Shown one piece after another: positions 33,370 to 45,997 of a stretch of DNA of 64,000 nt. The notes below the pieces were generated by a model. The model was not told the DNA's origin. It saw nothing but the letters and a program-made list of their open reading frames with translations, and made no database searches. This DNA is from Batkoa obscura (Eukaryota; Entomophthoromycota; Entomophthoromycetes; Entomophthorales; Batkoaceae): assembly GCA_030770535.1 (NCBI GenBank), contig JASVEC010000003.1, positions 1,488,001 to 1,552,000 on the forward strand. Direction: 5' to 3'. The translations under genes and the position numbers were made by a program. Position 1 is the first letter of the stretch, and each line of letters opens with the position of its first letter.

Positions 33370-34910
33370 ATGCAAGTAAAATTTAAAGACTTGGGAATGA
33401 AAGAATTCCTATTAGAATTAGAAAGCAGTATGAGTATTTTAGAAACTAAACAATTAATTGAGAAAGAAAGAGGTTGTTCTGTAGAAGCTCAAAAATTGAT
33501 TTATAAAGGTAAAGCAACTGTTTACTTTTTATAAAAAGAAATAAATCGAATTTTAATTTTATAGGAAAAATATTAAATGATACTGAAACCATTGAACAAA
33601 GCGGCATCAATGAACAAGGTTTTGTCGTTTTAATGGTTAAAAAAGTAAGTTGTATTTGTATAAAAAGTAAAAAAAATTAATGCTTAATAAAATTATTTAA
33701 AAAGATGCCAAAATCGGTTTCAACACCAGCAGTTAAACAAGAAACTAGTCAACCCCAAATTAAACCTGAACAAGAAATTAAAGCTGAACCAACTAATGAA
33801 ACTTCAAGTAATATAAATATCAATCCAGCCACTGATGTTTCAACAAATACTTCCAATACTAATGTTAATGATAATTCTTTAGGTAAGATATTTTATATAT
33901 TTAAAAAAAAAAAATTAAATTAAATCAAATTAAATTAAATTAAATTAAATATTTAGTACTTGGAGAACAATTAGAAGGGATGATCAATAATTTCTTAGAA
34001 ATGGGATTTGGTAGAGAACAAATTGATCAAGCTATGCGTGCTGCTTTTAATAATCCAGAAAGAGCAGCGGAATATCTTTTAAATGTAAATAATTTTGATT
34101 TGTGATCACTATAATATACAATATTAAATAATATTAGGGTATTCCCGATGAATTAATAGCTGATTTAACATCACAAAATAATGCAGCATCAAGTCAAGTT
34201 GGTGAAGAGGCATTATCCAGTGATGCTAATACTACTAATGCTACTATTGGTGAAAATCTTAATCGTAAGAATTAATTACTAAAATAATTTTTATATTTTA
34301 AAAATATTAATAACTTTTCTTAAATAGAAAATTTGTTTCAAGCAGCAGCTGAACAAGCCTCTCGAAATCATGGACAAAGAAGTTTTGACACTTTAATTGA
34401 ATTACGTAATTCACCTCAATTAAGAGTGATTAGAGAAGCTGTTAGAGAAAATCCCTCCCTTATTCAACCTATTTTACAACAAATGGCACGATCCAATCCA
34501 GAGATACTTCATGTAAGAAGATTTAATTATTTTTAAAGAGAAATATTTTTGATTTATTGTATCAAAGCATATCCAAGAAAATCCAGAATTATTAGCTTTA
34601 CTTTTGGAAGAAAATTTAGAAGATCTTGAAATTGTTGAAAATGAAGATGGTGAGCATGGCCAAGGTCAAAATCAACAATTGGCTCAACCTCATCAAATTA
34701 CTATTACTCAAGAGGAAAATGAAGCTATTTTAAGAGTAAGTTATTTTTATTTATTATATAAATTTTAATATCAATTGATTAATTAATATCTATTTTTAGC
34801 TAGAAGCATTGGGATTTAATCGAGAAAGAGCTATACAAGCTTATTTTGTTTGTGATAAAAACGAAGAAATTGCAGCCAATTATTTGTTTGATAATCAAGA
34901 TGAAGATTAA
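33370..34910 (+). CDS. RAD23: Rad23 ubiquitin shuttle / DNA repair factor
   Basis: Carries ubiquitylated proteins to the proteasome and, with Rad4/XPC, takes part in nucleotide excision repair. Eight exons, 33370-33508, 33565-33644, 33705-33882, 33957-34084, 34138-34264, 34328-34512, 34568-34735 and 34800-34910, make 371 aa. Domain order is complete: a ubiquitin-like domain at residues 1-73 ([25 protein letters not shown]), a low-complexity linker, UBA1 at ~134-175 ([20 protein letters not shown]), an Rad4/XPC-binding region at ~228-275 ([20 protein letters not shown]), and UBA2 at ~328-368 ([20 protein letters not shown]). Confidence 0.96.
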
Positions 34911-35579
34911 TTTTTAGTATATCAACAGTTCTTTATTTTTTTAAAGAAATAGCTTTTTTTATATTTTTATTAAAAAATTTAATTTTTTTATATATTATCT
35001 TGTGATTTTATTTTATTTTAATTTTAATGTTTTAATTGAGTTTAATTTTTAGTTGGGAATAAATGTTGGTAAACAAGTGAATAAATAGTAGTGGACGATA
35101 TAGTATAATTAATAGTAATGTTGATTCTTTTTTAATTAGTAATTGATAAATAAAATTCGATTTTAGGTTAATTTAATAATGAACTATTCAATCATGAAAA
35201 AAAAATTAAATTATTATTTAAAATATATATAAAATAATAATTGTAAAGTTTATATTTTATTTATAAAACCAAATAACTAAAAGTTGAAACTTTTTAATTT
35301 ATATATTATTTAAAACTAAAAAACAAATCCAATATTATATAATATTTTATTAAAAAGTAATATAAGTTATATTAATATGTTCTAATGAGTTATAAAATAT
35401 TTGGTTAAATATAAAAACAAGTGGACTTTTCTATGATGCTTTGCTTTGCTTTACTTTGCTTTGTCTTTACTTTGATTTGTCTAAATAAATGATTCATATT
35501 AAAACTTTTACAAAAATAACCAAATTTTTATATTTTATATATTTTTATTATAGATAATCCTTAATTATTAAAGACAAAT
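34911..35579. other. Intergenic, RAD23 to tRNA-Lys
   Basis: About 670 bp of AT-rich DNA with short CTTTG-type repeats near 35440-35470 (GCTTTGCTTTACTTTGCTTT). No gene is seen. Confidence 0.5.
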
Positions 35580-35652
35580 GCCTGATTAGCTCAGTCGGTA
35601 GAGCATGAGACTTTTAATCTCAGGGTCATGGGTTCGAGCCCCATATTAGGCT
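35580..35652 (+). tRNA. tRNA-Lys (TTT), copy 1
   Basis: A 73-nt cloverleaf. GCCTGAT pairs with ATTAGGC, the D-arm is TAGCTCAGTCGGTAGAGC, the anticodon loop CTTTTAA gives TTT (Lys), and the T-arm is ATGGG-TTCGAGC-CCCAT. The discriminator is T, unusual for Lys, where A or G is common, but it is shared by all three copies here. No intron. Confidence 0.95.
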
Positions 35653-35854
35653 TTATATCTTATAAAGATTGTTTTATTTTTTATTCTCAGTTATTTTAAA
35701 CTTTTAATTCATATGTGATTGGTATGCTAATAAAGGTTTTCTATAATTGGAAGATACAGTGACCGAACTTTTTAATAAAAAAATAGTACGATTATTTTTT
35801 GTATTGGGATAAGTACAAAATTAAACCTTTTTTTAGTTTAGTTCTTGATAAAAA

Positions 35855-37474
35855 ATGGAACCAATTTTATGCTCTAGTCCAGGAAAAATTATATTATTTG
35901 GTGAGCATGCCGTAGTGTATGGAAAAGTAAGTCAATGATTTCAAATAAATAAGTATTTATGAGTTGTTTTATTTTAATAGAAAGCTATAGCAGGTAGTAT
36001 TGATTTAAGAACATATGGATTATTGTTAGGAGATAATGGAATTCAAATGAATTGTCCAGATATTAATTTAAATCTTGAAGTTAAATTAAATGAATTACCT
36101 TGGTCTCAATTTGAAATTTATAAAAAGTTATTCAATTTGAATGTTATCATAGAAGGTGATAATATAGAACAAGATACTTTTTTTAGTTTAGGTAAATCAA
36201 GTTTATTTTTAATGTTGTATAAAATAAAATAATTTATATTTTACATTAGTGGACAAAATTACAATTGATCCAACAGAGATTGAAAGTTTATTTCAAAGTT
36301 TATTATTAAAGGAATATAATTTAAGTCAACGTTCAGCTGCTACATGTTTTTATTTTTTAGTTACACTTCTATTTGATTTTAATGAAGTTCAAAAGTAAAT
36401 TAATTTTATTATAATTTTATTATAATTTTATTTTATACTGACTTTAATATAAAGTAATGGCTTTAAAATTCAGATCAATTCTAAAATACCAGTGGGTGCA
36501 GGCTTAGGTTCCAGTGCTTCTTTTTCAGTTACATTGTGTACTTTATTATTAAGTAAAAAGTGGAAAAAAATTCAATTATTGAATGAAACTATGAAATATT
36601 TAATCAATAAAATCAGTTTTTTATTGGAAAAAATAATTCATGGTAATCCATCGGGGTTAGATAATACTGTCTCTTGCTACGGTGGTTTTTTATCTTTTAA
36701 AAATTTAAAGTTTGAGAATTTAAAATGGTAATTATTTTTAATAGAATTTTAAATAGATTTATTTAATTTATTTATTTATTCAATTAGTTCAAATCAATTT
36801 AATATATTAATAAGTAATACTAAAATACCAAGAAACACTAAAATTTTAGTACAAAATGTATTCAAATTATATCAAAAAGTAAGTCTATTTACTTTATTTA
36901 CTTTATTTATTAATAATAATTTTATAGTATCCATCGATTATTCAACCTATTTTAGATAGTATAGATAACATCTCTAATACTTTTGAAGAATTGTTAAAAG
37001 AATCAAATAATAATAATAATAATAATAATATAAATCAACAATTAAAAGTAAATTAAAATAATTATTAATAATTATTTATCTTATTTATTCTAATTTAGGA
37101 ATTAATACCAATTAATCAGCAATTATTAAAAATATTAACCGTATCACATGAACAAATTGAAAAAATTATTGAATTAAGTCAATCTTTTAATATTGTTACT
37201 AAATTAACAGGTGCTGGTGGTGGGGGTTGTACAATTTCTATATTAAATGATAATTCAATTAATAATAACAAATTAATTGATTTATTAATTGAAAATAATA
37301 TTGATGTTTATCCTACTACTTTAGCTGGTAAAGGAGTTACATTTCATTATTTAAATGGTAATTTAATTTAATTTAATTTAATTTAATTTACTTATTTATT
37401 ATTAATTCTATTTTATTATAGATAATACAATGAATATAATGAACTATTATAATCTATTAATTAATAAAATTTAA
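35855..37474 (+). CDS. ERG12: Mevalonate kinase
   Basis: Phosphorylates mevalonate to 5-phosphomevalonate in the isoprenoid/sterol pathway; GHMP kinase fold. Eight exons, 35855-35926, 35981-36191, 36250-36394, 36455-36727, 36788-36878, 36928-37047, 37099-37357 and 37422-37474, make 407 aa. Motif 1 is SSPGKIILFGEHAVVYGK, motif 2 PVGAGLGSSASFSVTLC, then HGNPSGLDNTVSCYGG with the catalytic Asp, and motif 3 KLTGAGGGGCTI. An Asn run after ELLKES is an insert in a surface loop. The stop faces the RPN2 stop at 62 bp. Confidence 0.95.
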
Positions 37475-37536
37475 ATAAAGTCAAATATATTATTTTTTTA
37501 AATCTTTATTTTATTTTATAATAATATTAATAATAA

Positions 37537-40500
37537 TTAATCAAATTGAAATTCAAATGGTTTTGGTGGTTCATTATTATTGTTATTATTGTTATTGTTA
37601 TTATTACTATTACTAGTAGTAGTAGTATTCTGAGTATTAGTATTAGTATTATCTACTACATCCGTTGGTGAAGATTTATCTTCATCTTCTTCATCTAATT
37701 AATAAATGTATATATTAACATTTATTATAAAATAAAATATTTTAATTTAATTTAATTTACCTGGATAAAGAAATTCTTCTTCTTCTGAATCAGATTGATG
37801 AACATCATTAAGCACAACAATACCAGTACAATTTTTCTATTAAAAACAAAATTAATAAATAAATAAATAATTTAATTTAACTTCATTAATAATAACTTAC
37901 TTGCTTAATTGGGAAATATCTACCATCCACAGGGAAGAAAAGGTATTTAGCTTGAGATGGTAATACTCTTTGCATATTACCAACCGAATCAAATTCAGCT
38001 TCAATTTCTTTTTCTTCTTCAATAACATTGATCTTTTCTTTTTCTTTTTCTTTTTCTTCTAATTCATTTTCTTTAACTTCACTTTCTTCTACATTTTCAC
38101 GCTTTTTCTTATTACGATTCTTATATTTAGCAGTAGAAAGTACTGCACTTGGTACTTTTTCAGTTACACTTTCTTGTTGAGCTACTTTAGCTTTACTTGG
38201 ATAAGCAAATAAAGAGGGTCGCGCTCTAGAAACAAAATCAAATTTAGGTGCCTAAAATCAAATTATATAAAATTATTAATTATTAAATATATATTGTTTA
38301 CTTTAATTTCAGAATTAACACCAATAAAAGTAGTTGGCATAAAACATAAACTCACAAAATGAGTGAATGGGAACCAATACCAAAATTGTGTAAAGATAGC
38401 CATACCAGCAACTGCTGCACTATCAGTAAGTCCCATTTGGTTTTGTAAGGATATTCTACAATTTCTACCACCTTAAAAAATAAAAAATAAATTAAAATAG
38501 AAATAAAGTAAATTAAAATTATTTACCTGCATCAATTAAACCTTGCCCAATAGCTGCACCAAATTTAGTCATAGCAGATTCATGTTTATCAGCTACAGTA
38601 GCTTCAAGTAATTTACGTACTGAAACTGTTCTAGTATTAGATGCTTCATTATGTTGGCATAGGATCATTGATAAAGCAATGAGTGCTCCTTGACGTACAA
38701 AATCACTAGAATCTTTAGTCATTGGTTCTAAAATTTCAATAGCTTCCTATAAATTTAAATTTAAATTAAATTAATCATATTATTATTATACTATTATAGT
38801 TACCATTAATCCAGTACCAGCACATGCAATACCTAAAGCTAATGTAGCACCATAACGAACATGTGGGTTATAACTTTCAGAAAGTAATTGAACAGCACGA
38901 GGTACTTTCGATGGATCTTTAAACATAATAAAGCCAAGGCAAGTAACAGCTGCTTTACGAACATCATCATTGACATCGGATACAGCCACATGAAGTAATT
39001 TTTTAATAGCTACATTTGAATTGGTACCACAATAAGCTAAACCAATGGTATACATACCACCATATCGAATGATATGATCTTGATCACTCATCAATTTTTC
39101 AATTAATACTTCTGCTTTATCTTCAGAACCATACATAATTAATGCAATTCCAACAGCAATTCCTCGTATAATTTTTTCATGTTGAGTTTCTTGTGCATAT
39201 CTTAACATTTCTTCAACCGCAGATTCACTACCTGTACCTAATTTAATAAGTCCCATAGCCACTCCTGCCGCTTCTCCTGCTACTGCTGAATCCGTAAATA
39301 AAATTTTTTTAAGCTCTCCATAAAACTCTTCATTATCCGTTCCCATAGCTGATACACCTAATCCTAAAGCGGCACCATGTTGAATAATTTCATCTTGAGA
39401 AGTTTTCATTATATTAAGAATATATTCTAAATCTTTAGTAAAATGATTGGAGTGAATAAGTCCCATAGCAAATAAGGAACCACCTTCTGAATAAGGTGAT
39501 CCAGGTGCAGTTTCATTTGGAAGATAAGGAGCAAGTACTGATTTCCAATTTTTAATATTACCCTAAAAATTAGTATTAAAAATTAATATAAGTAATTAAT
39601 GATTCAATTTACTTTATGCATAACACCAAGACCTGCAGTTGCTGAAAATTTAGACCAATTAGAAGCTCTAGATAACCATTCTAAATTTTGTCTTAAAAAA
39701 TTATCACAGGTGGTACCAGCATTCATAAATGCATTTGCAAAAGATACAGCAGAGTGATATAAAGAATTACGAGAATCTAAACAAGTCTATAAAACCAAAT
39801 TAGAATTATTATTAATTGAAATTAATTTTAAAATTAAACTTACTCTTGTACTTTTTAAAATAGCTAAATCAGCAGCATTCGAAGTAGAAAGAAATTTAAT
39901 TCGAAGTTCAGTAGGTAATTGACCATTTAAAATGGTAACTAATTGCTTAAACTAATAAAATAAGTATATGTAACAATTGTCCTATAAATATTAATTACCT
40001 TATTATTATCATCTTCCATATCATCAGTTTGAACATTAGCAAATTGATCAGCTAATTGTTTTTTAAAATTTTGAGTAGCAGAAGATTCCACATCAAAAGC
40101 AATTTGTAAAGCAAATAAATATTTAATATCTTCTGAAGTGGACATTAAATGTTGAATTAAATCATAACAGCCTTTAACATCATCTAAATAAATATAACAT
40201 TGAGCTACAGCTAAATAATCCGGTTGGGCTAAATTTTGGTATGAATTTTTAACCAAATTAATTGTCTAAAGAAATAAAACTTTAATTTTTAATTCTTTCT
40301 ATTTATAATAAATCTTACTTGAATACGAAACTCTTTATCTTCAACTAATTTTAATGATATATTTAAAATATATTCCAATAATTGAGCAGTTTCTCCTTCT
40401 TTAATAGCTCTTTCAACAATATCTAATCGATGACTTTCAAGTGCAATACCAATAGCCTAAAAAGAATCAATATAAATCACTTTGTATTTTAATAAATTGA

Positions 40501-41094
40501 AATTTACTTGTTTATATTCTTTATCTTGTAAACATTTTTCAAACATACGTTCCACCAAATCCAATAGTCGTGAATCTCCTTTTTGAGAGGATTTATTAAC
40601 TTCAATATAGCGATCAATAGCTTTGGCTAATGAAAAAAAGTTACTTTTTTAAATTTAAAAGTTCTATGAGCCTAAATTACATAAAATAGTTTGAACATAT
40701 TCATTTCTTTCATCAGGATTAAATTGAGTTCCTGCACCTAATGCGAAGGTTAAAGAGTCATCTAACTCACCAAGGAAGTAATAAACCTATTAATTTATTA
40801 TTACTATTATCATGTCAAATAAAAAACAAATCAGTTACTTTTGAAGCGACTAAAGCAGCTAATTCACGCGATTGAAAGCTTTCGTCTTCATATAAAACTT
40901 CACTAAATAAAGTTAACTTAATCTTTCAATTTAAAATTTTAGCTATTCACTTACATCTTAGCTACTGACTCTGCAATTTCCGTCCAAAATTGATCGATGA
41001 TACCATTGAGCTGATTTAAAGCATAAACTTTTAATTCAATTTCATTCTCTTCTAATAAAGAGATTAAACCACTAGCGGACGTTTGTATACTCAT
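37537..41094 (-). CDS. RPN2: 26S proteasome regulatory subunit Rpn2 (PSMD1)
   Basis: Large scaffold of the proteasome base that docks Rpn13 and the ATPase ring. The model has 14 exons: 40955-41094, 40839-40902, 40681-40786, 40508-40626, 40319-40456, 39999-40265, 39844-39951, 39613-39786, 38804-39562, 38527-38746, 38302-38471, 37901-38251, 37761-37836 and 37537-37694. This gives 949 aa, close to the yeast length. The N-terminal helical region has [20 protein letters not shown] and [20 protein letters not shown]. The proteasome/cyclosome repeats run through the centre with [39 protein letters not shown] and [13 protein letters not shown]. The C-terminal region has [20 protein letters not shown]. 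The tail is Asn/Thr-rich and ends [10 protein letters not shown], in the place where Rpn13 binds in yeast and man. Confidence 0.96.
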
Positions 41095-41386
41095 TTTTTT
41101 CTCTTTTTTATTTTAAAAAACTAAAAATTAGAAATTAAGGCTATGTTTAATAGTTAAATTGACTTCGCTTTTCTATTTGTTGAACTAAGCATAGAGATTG
41201 ATTGGCTTGATGACGTTTTTGATGCTTGAAGAAGTTGGTGAATTTATAAAAAAAATAAAGTTGCAAAATTAAAATTATTGAACCCTTCGGGTATCATGGA
41301 TGAGCACTGCTTGTATAATTTCCAAATCAAAATTAAACCCTGCTGAGCTGGGTTTGTCATGAATTTTCACAGACTAAGCAAAAAAA
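41095..41386. other. RPN2 upstream intergenic DNA
   Basis: About 290 bp between RPN2 and a reverse tRNA-Lys. It is less AT-rich than average. I looked for the GGTGGCAAA proteasome promoter element of ascomycetes and do not see it. Confidence 0.4.
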
Positions 41387-41459
41387 AGCCTAATATGGGG
41401 CTCGAACCCATGACCCTGAGATTAAAAGTCTCATGCTCTACCGACTGAGCTAATCAGGC
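41387..41459 (-). tRNA. tRNA-Lys (TTT), copy 2
   Basis: The exact reverse complement of the gene at 35580-35652, 73 nt. The two copies bracket the mevalonate kinase/RPN2 pair as an inverted pair 5.7 kb apart. Confidence 0.95.
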
Positions 41460-41734
41460 GTCTGTTTTATATAAATTTCGCGTAAAGATATTTGTATATA
41501 TTTAAATAATTTAATTTTGATTAATGGTCTTAGATTTTCTAAATAGCAATAAATTTTGAATTTATCAAATTTATTTATTTCTCTTTACACTAGTTTTGAT
41601 AAAAACGCTCTATTTATATTTATATTTATATTTATATTTTTTATGTTTTAATAAAATTTCTGTAAAAATAGTTTTTTATTTCTGTTTATTTGATTTTAAA
41701 ACAACAATTAGATAGAGGACTGTAATTAAATTGT

Positions 41735-42325
41735 AAAAGTATAGTCCAACTTCGAAACAAACCTGGCAAAAGCTCAAAACAAATCTGACTGAGCTCACTA
41801 TAAGAATAATGGCAGCTTTTGATTGGCTGAAATTGAACTGGCTCAAAGGTGTAAGAATATTTTAGGTTGAAGCTCAAAATAATGTAAAAATGACTCAAAA
41901 TTTCAAGTAGAGAATTTCATTATTGAGTGACTTAATATTATTTTGATATAGCTTTTTTAAATTTAAATTTCTTACATAATTCCAAAGCAAATTTAACTTA
42001 AAATTTAACTTAAGATAAAGCATATAAATTAAATTGATATTTCTTTATTGTTTATCTATTTCTTTGTTTTTAAATATATATAAACTAGTATTATTTTCAA
42101 TTTTGCTATTTAATTTAACTAAATTAGCCAAAAAATTCCAACACAGTTTTTTTAATACTATTTTGAGCTCTTGTAACAATCTTTTGAGCTTCAACTTTAA
42201 TTGTTCTTACACATTTGAGTCAATTTAAGAATAACTAACTTAATTGATCGAATTTTTACAGTTTGAGCTCAGTCAGATTTCTCTTGAGCTTCTATGGGGT
42301 TTGTTTCAAAGTTAGTTCAATTGAA
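41735..42325. repeat. Imperfect foldback element, ~590 bp
   Basis: The left arm (about 41735-41905) and right arm (about 42130-42325) are diverged inverses of each other. TTCGAAACAAACCTGGCAAA matches the inverse of a TTTGTTTCAAAG block; AAATCTGACTGAGCTC has its inverse in GAGCTCAGTCAGATTT; and GGCTCAAAGGTGTAAGAA has its inverse near 42208-42225. The ~220-bp spacer is AT-rich. GAGCTC/GAGCTT words recur. It is probably an old foldback DNA element. A MITE starts 12 bp beyond the right end. Confidence 0.65.
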
Positions 42326-42336
42326 ATTAGAACTTA

Positions 42337-42441
42337 TATGGGAGTGTTTTTTGTGGTTTCATCGCTTTTTCCATATTTTAAGCGCTACTTGAGCGGAAAG
42401 ATCGTTAGTAAAATTCTTAAACAAAAAAATACATCCTCAAA
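42337..42441 (+). mobile_element. MITE unit, forward
   Basis: TATGGGAGTGTTTTTTGTGG at the left and AAATACATCCTCAAA at the right, 105 bp, with core TTTTAAGCGCTACTTGAGCGGAAAG in two adjoining parts. It sits 12 bp beyond a foldback repeat. Confidence 0.85.
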
Positions 42442-43298
42442 TTTTTTTTTCTGAAATATACTTTTTTTTGATTTCTAAAATAGTATTAAAAAGCTATTAA
42501 TAACAGCAGGATGCATTAAAAACACTTTTTCTACAATAGAATATTATTATCTTTAAATCAATATACTGCCCTTTATATTCAAAGATCACTTTTGAGCTTT
42601 GAAACAGTATAAACTCCAGGATGAATTAATTTAGTTTATTTAATTAAACACCTCAATTATATAATTTAATTATAAAACTATACTATAAATGAAGTAAATG
42701 CACTTATTAAATCTAATACAGTAGGAGTGATATAATAGCACCATTAAGTATTTAGACGACCAAAGTGAAATTAGCCATAAGTTAAATAGCTCAAACAAGT
42801 GATTTTTTATAGCAGATTCACAGGTTATGATAGTACAAGTACTAATTTCATAAGGTGCTGTAAGAAATTTAATCTATCTAAATTTAGAGTAAAGTTTGCT
42901 TTCTAAATGATGATGTTTTTAAATCTAAAAGCCTTCGAGGGGTAAGCATCAAATTGATAGCTTTATAATGAGTTTAAATTTTTTGAAATGTATAAGTTAA
43001 ATCCTATTATTACAAACGGTAAAGATACCGCAAAAAGTACTAAAAAAACATAGACTATTATTCTTTTGTCAAATAAGATAGAGATCAGGTTAAACGACTT
43101 GTGATAATAGTATAAAAGCTTGAGTTTATACTTAAATAAGTAAATATATAAATTTTTTATTAGCATACATTCGACTTATCTTAAAGGAAACTAAGGTAGA
43201 TTGTGAATTCATGACATTAATAACAGTTTAAAAGAAGTACATCGAATAATAAAGCTCTTTTATTAAAATTATATTTAAAAAATTCTTATTTTCAAAGA

Positions 43299-43877
43299 TT
43301 AAACCTGTTTCTCTAGTTCATGGGCTTTCATACATTTTTTTGTTACTAAATGACGATCAAAAATATCCTTCCTATAAAATCCTATATTACAAGGTTTACA
43401 GTGATATTTTTGTTTATTAGTATGCGACTCACGGTGACGCTTTAGTATATATTTTCGATCAAATATTTTTCCACAGATATCACATTGATAAGACATAGAT
43501 CGGTTTTCTTCATATGATTTTATATTCCACTTTCTACCTCTATTATGACATATTATATCGTTTATTTTTATAGTTGGTAATAAATATTCAAATAGGTTAG
43601 GATCATAATATCCGTGGTAAAAGGACTCATAACGTAGGTTTGTCGGAGTAAAATTACTTTTTAATTCCATCATTTCGGATTCACTAAAGCATGTGTTTGA
43701 AGGAACTGATAAGGGAGATAAAGTATAGTTGTCAAATACAGGCTCTATAAGAGGGAGTGCAGAGTAAGCCTCATTTACATAGGATGTATAATGGGGGTAT
43801 AAGCTCAGATCAGGAATAAACCCAAGTGAAGTAAGTTGACTATTTGTATCGTCTGTACTGTATGAGATGTTGTACAT
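43299..43877 (-). CDS. C2H2 zinc-finger protein, paralogue 1
   Basis: Probable DNA-binding protein of 192 aa in one exon. Residues 1-125 are an acidic/aromatic region (MYNISYSTDDTNSQLTSLGF). Two adjacent fingers occupy ~128-180. The first is canonical C2H2 (YQCDICGKIFDRKYILKRH plus RESH). The second is C2HC (CKPCNIGFYRKDIFDRHL with Cys as last ligand in TKKCMKAH). The linker is NKQKYH, not the TGEKP type. The gene at 59228-59818 is a clear paralogue with the same layout. The target is unknown; a role as transcription factor is inference from the fingers. Confidence 0.85.
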   Translation of the reverse strand: MYNISYSTDDTNSQLTSLGFIPDLSLYPHYTSYVNEAYSALPLIEPVFDNYTLSPLSVPSNTCFSESEMMELKSNFTPTNLRYESFYHGYYDPNLFEYLLPTIKINDIICHNRGRKWNIKSYEENRSMSYQCDICGKIFDRKYILKRHRESHTNKQKYHCKPCNIGFYRKDIFDRHLVTKKCMKAHELEKQV

Positions 43878-45997
43878 TATAAAAGTTTTTTATAACAATT
43901 TTGTTAACTCATATTTTAGTCTAAATGATATATTTTATAGTATTTATAATGTTTCAAAAGAATGTACACATTATGGTGAGTATACTTTTAATCAAAAAAA
44001 CTTATTGAAATGCAAATCAAAATACTCTATCCGCTTTTAAAATAGTGATATTTCTATTAATACAAAATGGCAATTATGCCACCTTTGGCCCTATAATTAT
44101 AGCTATGTTATATTTGTTTTGTATACTTCATTAGCATAAAATAAAGCTTATGCTGTGTTCGGTGGTACAATTATCCTTATATTGTAGTTAGCTGATATTT
44201 ATTTTAATAGCTAAAATGGTAATTTTTAACAAATGCTGCCTTAAAAGTTAACATCCAACCACTGACTTAAATTAATATTTTATAATAAATATGAATAAAT
44301 AAAAAGTTTAATAGAATTTACAGAAATATTATAACTATAAATTAATACGTTTTAATATAAGAATACGATAACATTAATATTCTATTTTTGAACATACCAT
44401 CATTTTAATAAATTGGTTATTGAACTTTATTTAGTATTATACAAGTGAGTATTTATTAAGAAATATTAAACTTTACTTTAAATTAGATAATTTATCTTCA
44501 AAGTTAACTTTATTTATTTTTTTGCCACAACGGATAGTATATGATTATCTCAACATTAATTGTTTTCATAAAGCACATAAGCTCAAAGAATAAAATAAAA
44601 AATTAAACAAAGTAACCAATTCTTACAAATTTCACAAAGTAAGTGGATCATATTATATATTAACATATGGGGATGTATTTTTTTAAATAATTTTACTAAT
44701 AATTTTTCCTCTCAAGTTGCACTCAAAAAATGGAAAAAATGATGAAACCAAAAAACATCTCCATATAATATTTTAAGCGAGATTCAGATGTATCGAATTA
44801 TGCAAAAATATAGAAAATTATAAATTAGATTAAATTCCTATTAATCTGTTCTATATGTTCAATATATCTATAGTTCTAGGGTAATATTAATAGTGCAATA
44901 TAGTAGTACTATTTTGCTATTCGTCATGTAAATAAATTTTTAAGTAGTATTCTTAACTTTTATCGTTTTAATAAAATATCAACTTAGTGTTTACTCTGAC
45001 ATTTTACCATAAATAAGCTTAATCATTTATTTAAATATATTTGCAATTACTGTTTGAAATTTATTAGAAAAAAATTTGTTTCCTTTATAAATTCAAGCTA
45101 TTAATACTTCTAAAAAATATTGTTTTAAAATATTAATTCTATATATTTTTAAAACCTAAAAAGTTAGTATGATAATTTTAATATATTTTAAGCTTATATA
45201 AATGAAATTTCTAATATATCCAAAATATAGTTTAAATAAGTTAATATTAAAAATTAAAGTTTTATATCAGTAAATTCATATCAGTAGCTTTTGGATAAAG
45301 TTCATGTTGCATCTTATAATATTTACTACTGTTTGTATATTTCAATTTTTTTATTAGCATCATATAGATGGGTGTCAAAGGCAGTGTTTGTTAAATCAAT
45401 AAAAGGATCAAAGCAGTTGCAGTTGAAATGATCTAAGTTGTTGATCAAATTTTGATAATATTTTTATTTTATATATAAATACCTTTTATAACTGTATTTA
45501 TTTAATCAATTTTTTCTAGACATACTAGATTAAATTTCAAACTGTCACAATTAAATAGATTAAAACTCAAATATAAATCATTTTCATAAAGTTAGTAATA
45601 GTAAAAAAACAATTTAAATCTCCAAGCTTTGGTCGGAATATTGTATTAAAATGTTTCTTACCTGTGTTATATCGATTTAGAAATACCAATATTAAGTTAA
45701 GACTAAAACAAACTATAAAATATACTATTTTAGCCTCAAAAAAACAATGTTAATAGTTTAGTTTAAAATATATCTAATTTAACAGAAACTAAATGTTACC
45801 TTTTAATTAGATCAAGTTAAGTTATAGCCATAAAAAGCAACTATAAGATTTGATAAATGTAGAAAATGAATTACCTGAATTCAGATTGTATCATAGTCAA
45901 CCGTCACTTTTTTCATACACTTGTGGTCAGAATAAAGGTTGGAGTATTAGAATAAAGAATTAGTTAATATAGGTATAACCAAAACAAATTTCAATAG
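43878..45997. other. Gene-free stretch, one MITE
   Basis: About 2.1 kb upstream of the zinc-finger gene. Apart from the reverse MITE at 44666-44765 I find no gene, tRNA or clear repeat. Confidence 0.5.
44666..44765 (-). mobile_element. MITE unit, reverse
   Basis: TATGGGGATGTATTTTTTTA starts it, then AATTTTACTAATAATTTTTC and TGGAAAAAATGATGAAACC, ending AAAACATCTCCATA. About 100 bp with a small loss in the left half. Confidence 0.85.

Larger units (their letters stand above)
41460..43298. other. Gene-free stretch with repeats
   Basis: About 1.8 kb. It holds a TTTATA tandem tract near 41612-41640, a long foldback repeat and one MITE, each listed separately. The remaining sequence, including 42442-43298, has no frame I would defend. 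Confidence 0.5.

Noticed and set aside
33370-41094. Functional cluster of RAD23 and RPN2
   Set aside because: Both belong to the ubiquitin-proteasome system, but mevalonate kinase and a tRNA lie between them and they are in opposite orientation; chance linkage is enough.
41686-41898. 70-codon minus-strand frame
   Set aside because: It coincides with the left arm of the foldback repeat and shows no domain.
42963-43166. 67-codon hydrophobic minus-strand frame
   Set aside because: Low-complexity Leu/Tyr/Ile composition typical of AT-rich noise, with no support from context.
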